DNA of 58,320 nt from Bacteroidota bacterium (GTDB lineage Bacteria > Bacteroidota > Bacteroidia > B-17B0 > Aurantibacillaceae), in the NCBI GenBank assembly GCA_025363015.1, contig JANYEQ010000135.1, positions 1 through 58,320 on the forward strand, in the 5' to 3' direction. The position numbers and the translations under genes are program-made. Of this stretch, positions 53,497 through 58,320 are shown in pieces (the stretch's first letter is position 1; the number at the start of each line of letters is the position of its first letter). The notes under the pieces were generated by a model that worked only from the letters and a program-made list of their open reading frames with translations, was not told the DNA's origin and made no database searches.

Positions 53497-54852
53497 ATGC
53501 AAATTAATCAATTAACAGCTATTTCTCCTATTGATGGGCGTTATCGAAAAACAACCGAGCCTTTAGATATTTATTTTTCGGAATTTGGATTAATTAAATA
53601 CCGTGTATTAATAGAGATAGAATATTTTATTTCTTTAAGCGATTTTGGGTTAGATCAACTCCCAAAATTAGATGCTCAAAAAAAAGACGCTTTAAAAAAT
53701 ATTTATAAAAATTTTTCTACAGATGATGCTTTAAAAATTAAAGAAACCGAAAAAATTACCAATCACGATGTAAAAGCAGTAGAGTATTTTGTTAAAGAAA
53801 AATTAACCCAGTTAGGCTTACAAAATTATTTAGAGTTTGTTCATTTTGGTTTAACGTCGCAAGATATAAACAACACCAGCATTCCATTATCTTTAAAAGA
53901 TGCAACCAATCAAAAAATTTCTCCTCACATTAATGATGTTATAACTAAATTAACTTCACTAAGTAAAGAATGGAAAGATATTACCTTATTAGCACGTACG
54001 CACGGCCAACCTGCATCGCCCACTAAATTGGGAAAAGAAATTTATGTGTTTGTAGAGCGATTAACTCTTCAGCTCAATCAATTTAATGCTATTCCTTATT
54101 CTGCAAAATTTGGTGGCGCTACGGGTAATTTTAATGCACATCAAATTGCTTATCCAACTAAAAATTGGATTGAATTTGGAAATAACTTTGTAAATAAAAA
54201 TTTAGAATTAACACGTTCACAATTTACAACTCAAATTGAGCATTACGATAATTTAGCTGCTTATTGTGATGCTTTAAAACGGATCAATACTATTTTAATT
54301 GATTTTTGTCGCGATATTTGGACATACGTTAGTATAGATTATTTCAAACAAAAATTAAAAGAAGGCGAAATAGGTTCAAGTGCCATGCCTCACAAAGTTA
54401 ATCCCATTGATTTTGAAAATGCGGAAGGTAATTTAGGCATGGCAAATGCTATTTTAGAACATTTATCAGCAAAACTACCAATTTCGCGTCTACAAAGAGA
54501 TTTAACGGATAGCACCGTGTTACGAAATATTGGTGTGCCTTTAGCACATTCGTTAATTGCCTATAGTAGTATTTTAAAAGGTTTAAATAAATTAATTTTA
54601 AATGAACAAGCTTTAGTAAACGATTTAGAAAATAATTGGGCAGTTGTTGCCGAAGCCATACAAACTATTTTACGAAGAGAAGGTTACCCCAAACCTTATG
54701 AAGCATTGAAAGATTTAACGCGAACAAATACTCATATTACACAAAAATCTATTTCTGATTTTATTGCAAACTTAAAGGTGAGTGATGCGGTGAAGCAAGA
54801 ATTAAAAAATATTACGCCACACAACTACACCGGAATTAATCCTATATTTTAA
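53497..54852 (+). CDS. purB: Adenylosuccinate lyase
   Basis: A 451-aa fumarase-superfamily enzyme, cleaving adenylosuccinate to AMP and SAICAR to AICAR. The N-terminal SPIDGRYRKTTEPL, the catalytic-His region FVHFGLTSQDINNTSIP and LLARTHGQPASPTKLGKE, and the superfamily signature GSSAMPHKVNPIDFENAEGN are all present. Full length, in the PurB group related to E. coli. It is the first gene of a tight run: the next gene starts 1 nt after its stop codon. Confidence 0.96.
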   Translation: MQINQLTAISPIDGRYRKTTEPLDIYFSEFGLIKYRVLIEIEYFISLSDFGLDQLPKLDAQKKDALKNIYKNFSTDDALKIKETEKITNHDVKAVEYFVKEKLTQLGLQNYLEFVHFGLTSQDINNTSIPLSLKDATNQKISPHINDVITKLTSLSKEWKDITLLARTHGQPASPTKLGKEIYVFVERLTLQLNQFNAIPYSAKFGGATGNFNAHQIAYPTKNWIEFGNNFVNKNLELTRSQFTTQIEHYDNLAAYCDALKRINTILIDFCRDIWTYVSIDYFKQKLKEGEIGSSAMPHKVNPIDFENAEGNLGMANAILEHLSAKLPISRLQRDLTDSTVLRNIGVPLAHSLIAYSSILKGLNKLILNEQALVNDLENNWAVVAEAIQTILRREGYPKPYEALKDLTRTNTHITQKSISDFIANLKVSDAVKQELKNITPHNYTGINPIF

Positions 54853-54853
54853 A

Positions 54854-55312
54854 ATGAATAGAGCTTGGACGTATATTATTAATAAATCATTATCTGTTGA
54901 TGAATTAAGTTTAATTACAGAGGCAGGAACGGAATTTGTTACCAGCTGGACGGCCCATGAACAAAAGCTTATGGGGAGTTTTGAAATTTATAAAAATCAG
55001 ATAATTATTGTTAAAGTTAATGAGCAAGTAACCAGTGCAAGTGGCTGTAGTATCGATAAGTTAACGCACTTCATTAAAAAAATTGAAACGCAGTTTAATG
55101 TAGAGTTATTAAATCGGTTATTAATAGCCTACAAAAGTAAGGATGATGTTTCTGTTGTTCATTCATCAAAAATAAAGGAGTTGTTACAAACTAATATCAT
55201 TAACGAAAATACAATTGTTTATAATACATCCATTTCCAATCAAAACGAATTACAAAACTGGGAACAACCTTTAAAAAATACATGGTTGGCAAAATATTTA
55301 ATAGTAGTATAA
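54854..55312 (+). CDS. Conserved Bacteroidota protein of unknown function
   Basis: A 152-aa soluble protein with no signal peptide. Conserved-looking segments are NRAWTYIINKSLS at the start, FVTSWTAHEQKLMGSFEIY, SASGCSIDKLTHFIKK and a C-terminal NWEQPLKNTWLAKYL. I recall close relatives in many Bacteroidota genomes, sometimes mislabelled as ABC transporter ATPase although no Walker motif is present, as here. It is 1 nt after purB and 1 nt before dapA, so it is firmly part of that operon. Function unknown. Confidence 0.72.
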   Translation: MNRAWTYIINKSLSVDELSLITEAGTEFVTSWTAHEQKLMGSFEIYKNQIIIVKVNEQVTSASGCSIDKLTHFIKKIETQFNVELLNRLLIAYKSKDDVSVVHSSKIKELLQTNIINENTIVYNTSISNQNELQNWEQPLKNTWLAKYLIVV

Positions 55313-55313
55313 A

Positions 55314-56198
55314 ATGAGAAATAAAAATTTAATAGGTACAGGTGTTGCTATTGTTACCCCCTTCACAAAAAAAGGCAGTGTTGATATAAAAGCCTTAACA
55401 AATTTAGTAAAACATTTACATAACGGTAAAGTAGAATACATAGTAGCGCTTGGCACAACCGGCGAAACAGCTACTTTAACAAAAGATGAAAAACAATTAG
55501 TAATTAATACAATTGTAAAAGCAAATTCTAATAAATTACCTTTGGTTTTAGGAATTGGTGGTAACAATACTTCTGAGGTAATTGATACCATTAAAAAAAC
55601 AGATTTAAAAAATTTTGAAGCTATTTTATCAGTTGCACCATACTACAATAAGCCTAACCAGCAAGGGTATTACGAGCATTATAAAGCAGTAGCTAAAAGC
55701 ACAAAAAAAGATATTATTCTATACAATGTTCCTGGTAGAACAGGAAGCAATGTTATCTGGGAAACACAGGTTAAAATAGCAACAGACTTTAAAAACATTG
55801 TTGCCACAAAAGAAGCCAGCGGAAGTATAGAACAAATAATGAAAATAATTAAAAATAAACCAAAAGATTTTATGGTAATTAGTGGCGATGATAATTTGAC
55901 ATTGCCTGTAATTGCTGCTGGAGGAGTAGGAGTTATTTCAGTTGTTGCCCAAGCGTTCCCAAAAGATTATAGCGAAATGGTACGTTTATGCTTAAAATAC
56001 AAATTTACTGAGGCTCAAACATTACATTATAAATTAATGGATATTACTGATCAACTTTTTTTAGATGGAAATCCTGGTGGCATTAAAGAAGCTCTAAGCA
56101 TTTTAAATATTTGCGAACGCTATTTACGTTTACCTTTATGCGAGCCTAACGATAAAGTAAAACAAACTTTAAAACAACTTATTAAAAATTATAAATAA
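55314..56198 (+). CDS. dapA: 4-hydroxy-tetrahydrodipicolinate synthase
   Basis: A 294-aa TIM-barrel aldolase condensing pyruvate and aspartate semialdehyde in the lysine/diaminopimelate pathway. GTTGETATLTKDE (about residues 47-59) is the Thr motif, YNVPGRTGSN (Tyr137) the catalytic tyrosine, and IVATKEASGSI holds the Schiff-base Lys166. SGDDNLTLPVIAAGGVGVISV is the distal motif. Full length. It begins 1 nt after the preceding unknown gene. Provides meso-DAP for peptidoglycan. Confidence 0.96.
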   Translation: MRNKNLIGTGVAIVTPFTKKGSVDIKALTNLVKHLHNGKVEYIVALGTTGETATLTKDEKQLVINTIVKANSNKLPLVLGIGGNNTSEVIDTIKKTDLKNFEAILSVAPYYNKPNQQGYYEHYKAVAKSTKKDIILYNVPGRTGSNVIWETQVKIATDFKNIVATKEASGSIEQIMKIIKNKPKDFMVISGDDNLTLPVIAAGGVGVISVVAQAFPKDYSEMVRLCLKYKFTEAQTLHYKLMDITDQLFLDGNPGGIKEALSILNICERYLRLPLCEPNDKVKQTLKQLIKNYK

Positions 56199-56212
56199 TT
56201 TTATCTAAAAAA

Positions 56213-56719
56213 ATGAGCATTAAGGTTAAAATATTAAGCACCATTCAAATACAGCAAAAACTAAATCGTTTGGCTTACGAGGTGTATGAAAATAATTTTA
56301 CTGAAAAAGAAATTTTAATTGTAGGTATTGATGGAAATGGATACAAAGTAGCTGTTGAGCTAACTAAGAAATTAAAAGAAATCTCAAACTTAAAAATTAA
56401 TTTAGGTAAAATAAAAATTAATAAAGAACAACCTTGGCAAAATAATTCTGTAATTGATATTGATGAAAAAGCGTTTGTAAATAAAACTATTATTTTGGTA
56501 GATGATGTTTTAAACAGTGGTAAAACATTAATGTATGCAGTTAAATTATTTTTAGACAAACCTTTAAAAAAATTAAGTACTGTTATTCTGGTAGATAGAA
56601 GCCATACTAATTTTCCGGTAAAAGCTGATTTTGTTGGTTTACGACTGAGCACTACCTTACAAGAACATATTGAAGCCGATTTTAGCAAAAAAGATAAAGA
56701 AGCCGTTTATTTAACGTGA
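56213..56719 (+). CDS. Phosphoribosyltransferase, PyrR-like
   Basis: A 168-aa type-I PRTase. IILVDDVLNSGKTLMYAV (about residues 92-109) is the PRPP-binding loop, and VILVDRSHTNFPVKADFVG resembles PyrR (VxxDRxHRxxPI). The first half IQQKLNRLAYEVYENN and LIVGIDGNGYKVA is also PyrR-like. A uracil PRTase, hypoxanthine PRTase or pyr regulator remain possible; no pyr gene or attenuator is nearby. It is 14 nt after dapA and its TGA overlaps the GTG start of the next gene (GTGA). Confidence 0.75.
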   Translation: MSIKVKILSTIQIQQKLNRLAYEVYENNFTEKEILIVGIDGNGYKVAVELTKKLKEISNLKINLGKIKINKEQPWQNNSVIDIDEKAFVNKTIILVDDVLNSGKTLMYAVKLFLDKPLKKLSTVILVDRSHTNFPVKADFVGLRLSTTLQEHIEADFSKKDKEAVYLT

Positions 56720-57951
56720 CAGAAAATAGCAAAATAGTACTACAAAAACACATTCAAGATTTAAAATTGAATGCCTTGCTGGAGGTAACAAAAGCAATAA
56801 ATAATAATTTCTCTACCTCTCAACTTTTAGATTTATACCGAGATATTTTAGAAAACCGGTTAGAAGTAGGAAAATTAATTTTATTTAATTTTGATACCGA
56901 TTGGAGATGCCTTTTAAAATATGGTATTGATAAAGAACTTAATCAAATTACATTTGAAAATGAGTTATTAGCCATTAACGAAATTGAAACCATTGCGTAT
57001 AGTAAAGGCGAATTAAGTAAAAACTTCGAAATTGTTATCCCTGTTTTTCATAAAAAAACACCGTTGGCTTATGTTTTATTGGGCGATGTTAATCAAGAAA
57101 AGTTAGAATTAAGTGCTGCCATTAAGCATTTACCTTATGTGCAAACGTTAACAAATATTATTATTGTTTCTATCGAAAATAAAAAATTGTATAAAGAAAA
57201 TATACAGCGTGCACAAATAAAAAAAGAATTAGAATTAGCACAAAGTATGCAACAAATGCTTTTTCCGCAATATTTACCAAGCAACGAAACGCTGCACGTT
57301 GCCGCAAAATATTTGCCACATCAACAAGTTGGGGGTGACTACTATGATTTTATACAATTAAATAATCACGAATTTATTTTTTGTATTGCTGATGTAAGTG
57401 GTAAAGGCGTGGCGGCAGCTTTATTAATGAGTAATATACAGGCCACCTTACACAGTTTAATAAATTATACACATAATTTAAAAGATATTATTATTGAATT
57501 AAATAAACGTGTAATTACTAACGCTAAAAACGAAAAATTCGTATCACTATTTTTAGGAAAATTAAATACCAAAAGCCAGCAATTAACTTATATTAATGCT
57601 GGACATAATGCTCCTATTTTATTGTACGAAAATAAATTTATAGAACTAGATAAAGGTTGTACCTTATTGGGCATTGAAGAAACCATAACAAACGTAAATG
57701 TTGAAATTTTTAATTACACCTCTGAATTTACCTTACTTTGTTATACAGATGGATTAACTGATACAACTAATAATGAGGGAGATTGTGTTTTAGTTGAAAA
57801 ATTAAAAGAAGTATTAATTAATAATATTAAAACTACCCCCGATTTTATAAATAAGGCACTTTTATTTTATGTCGAAAATTTTAAAGGAGAAAATGATTTT
57901 CCAGATGATATTGCCCTACTTACTCTAAAGGTTAGCGATTTAGGATTTTAA
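56716..57951 (+). CDS. PP2C-type SpoIIE/RsbU serine phosphatase with N-terminal GAF-like domain
   Basis: A 411-aa protein. Residues about 15-160 look like a GAF-type sensor (VGKLILFNFDTDWRCLLKYG, FEIVIPVFHKKTPLAYVLLGD). A short coiled-coil linker (about 165-185, RAQIKKELELAQSMQQMLFP) leads into the SpoIIE/RsbU phosphatase: GGDYYDFIQL, FCIADVSGKGVAAALLMSN, YINAGHNAPIL and LLCYTDGLTDTTN carry the metal aspartates. RsbU-like enzymes dephosphorylate STAS-domain anti-anti-sigma factors. The GTG start overlaps the PRTase stop by 4 nt. No RsbV/RsbW homologue is adjacent; the STAS-like gene at 39125 is distant. Confidence 0.85.
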   Translation: MTENSKIVLQKHIQDLKLNALLEVTKAINNNFSTSQLLDLYRDILENRLEVGKLILFNFDTDWRCLLKYGIDKELNQITFENELLAINEIETIAYSKGELSKNFEIVIPVFHKKTPLAYVLLGDVNQEKLELSAAIKHLPYVQTLTNIIIVSIENKKLYKENIQRAQIKKELELAQSMQQMLFPQYLPSNETLHVAAKYLPHQQVGGDYYDFIQLNNHEFIFCIADVSGKGVAAALLMSNIQATLHSLINYTHNLKDIIIELNKRVITNAKNEKFVSLFLGKLNTKSQQLTYINAGHNAPILLYENKFIELDKGCTLLGIEETITNVNVEIFNYTSEFTLLCYTDGLTDTTNNEGDCVLVEKLKEVLINNIKTTPDFINKALLFYVENFKGENDFPDDIALLTLKVSDLGF

Positions 57952-57968
57952 TTTTTGCGAAATAAAAT

Positions 57969-58181
57969 ATGCTTAAAAAAATAGCCATCTCATCTGTAAA
58001 GTTTTACCAATACTGTATTAGGCCATTACTACCAAATGCGTGTAGATACACTCCCTCTTGCAGCGCTTACTCTATTGAAGCTATAAATAAATATGGCGCT
58101 TTTAAAGGAAGTTTTTTAGGTATAAAACGTATTTTGCGCTGCCATCCTTGGGGTGGGCATGGCTACGATCCTGTGCCCTAA
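57969..58181 (+). CDS. yidD: Membrane protein insertion efficiency factor YidD
   Basis: A 70-aa protein with the whole YidD pattern: [56 protein letters not shown], with its three conserved cysteines. YidD aids YidC in membrane protein insertion and is usually near rnpA, rpmH or yidC; here it is instead 17 nt after the phosphatase gene. It is the last gene clearly of Bacteroidota origin in the window. Confidence 0.95.
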   Translation: MLKKIAISSVKFYQYCIRPLLPNACRYTPSCSAYSIEAINKYGAFKGSFLGIKRILRCHPWGGHGYDPVP

Positions 58182-58230
58182 ATTACATATTTGAAAAAAC
58201 CAATATTACTTAAATTAAAACTGTGTTTAA

Positions 58231-58320
<90 letters not shown>

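Overview
The window reads as one contig from a low-GC member of the Bacteroidota. Four things support this. (1) Three type IX secretion (T9SS) elements: a large SprB-type adhesin with a gliding-motility-type C-terminal sorting domain, a PorZ homologue, and a PorE-like TPR/propeller/OmpA protein. (2) A DnaQ-DnaE fused replicative polymerase. (3) Promoter-like TAnnTTTG (-7) motifs in place of sigma70 -10 boxes, with no consistent Shine-Dalgarno sequences. (4) Family assignments throughout (DUF4783, DUF983, a DUF7793/STAS-like protein). The order within the phylum cannot be fixed by reading alone. Oxygen-dependent HemF and c-type cytochrome genes suggest an aerobe. No phage, IS element, CRISPR array or integrase was seen.

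Layout. 1-6.4 kb: 3' part of a giant SprB-repeat adhesin, ended by a strong terminator. 6.5-8.9 kb: an ALDH8-like dehydrogenase, a small membrane protein and ApaG. 8.9-15.0 kb: a PorE-like/TPR operon on the minus strand, divergent from a secreted TPR-CHAT (caspase-like) protein. 15.1-18.9 kb: a compact four-gene sulfur cluster (two YeeE/YedE half-transporters, a membrane-anchored TsdA-type dihaem cytochrome, and a twin-arginine SoxB-like thiosulfohydrolase) without soxXA or soxYZ. 19.0-22.1 kb: porZ-recO. 22.1-26.9 kb: HhH protein, APC permease, thioesterase, ABC exporter. 26.9-41.2 kb (all minus strand): dnaE, cmk, a PLP deaminase-like enzyme, nadD, hemL, two glycosyltransferases, an LptF/G permease, a STAS-like protein and an acyl-CoA carboxylase subunit. 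41.3-42.9 kb: YwqK-like and DUF983 genes with 487 bp of featureless or decayed DNA between them. 43.0-51.5 kb: hemE, a GH3-like protein, the guaA-LysM receptor-hemF operon, tRNA-Pro with its own promoter and terminator, and nadC-DUF4783. 51.5-58.2 kb (plus strand): rlmH, a glycosyltransferase, then a tight purB-unknown-dapA-PRT-SpoIIE phosphatase-yidD run.

Housekeeping themes are tetrapyrrole synthesis (hemL, hemE, hemF), NAD synthesis (nadD, nadC), purine synthesis (purB, guaA), lysine/peptidoglycan precursors (dapA), replication/repair (dnaE, recO) and envelope biogenesis (LptF/G, glycosyltransferases, yidD). The accessory material of most interest is the minimal thiosulfate module and the CHAT protein directly upstream of it.

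The last 63 bases encode the start of photosystem I subunit PsaJ in a streptophyte-plastid-like form. This is foreign to any Bacteroidota and most likely marks a chimeric contig end; it should be checked before the right edge is trusted.
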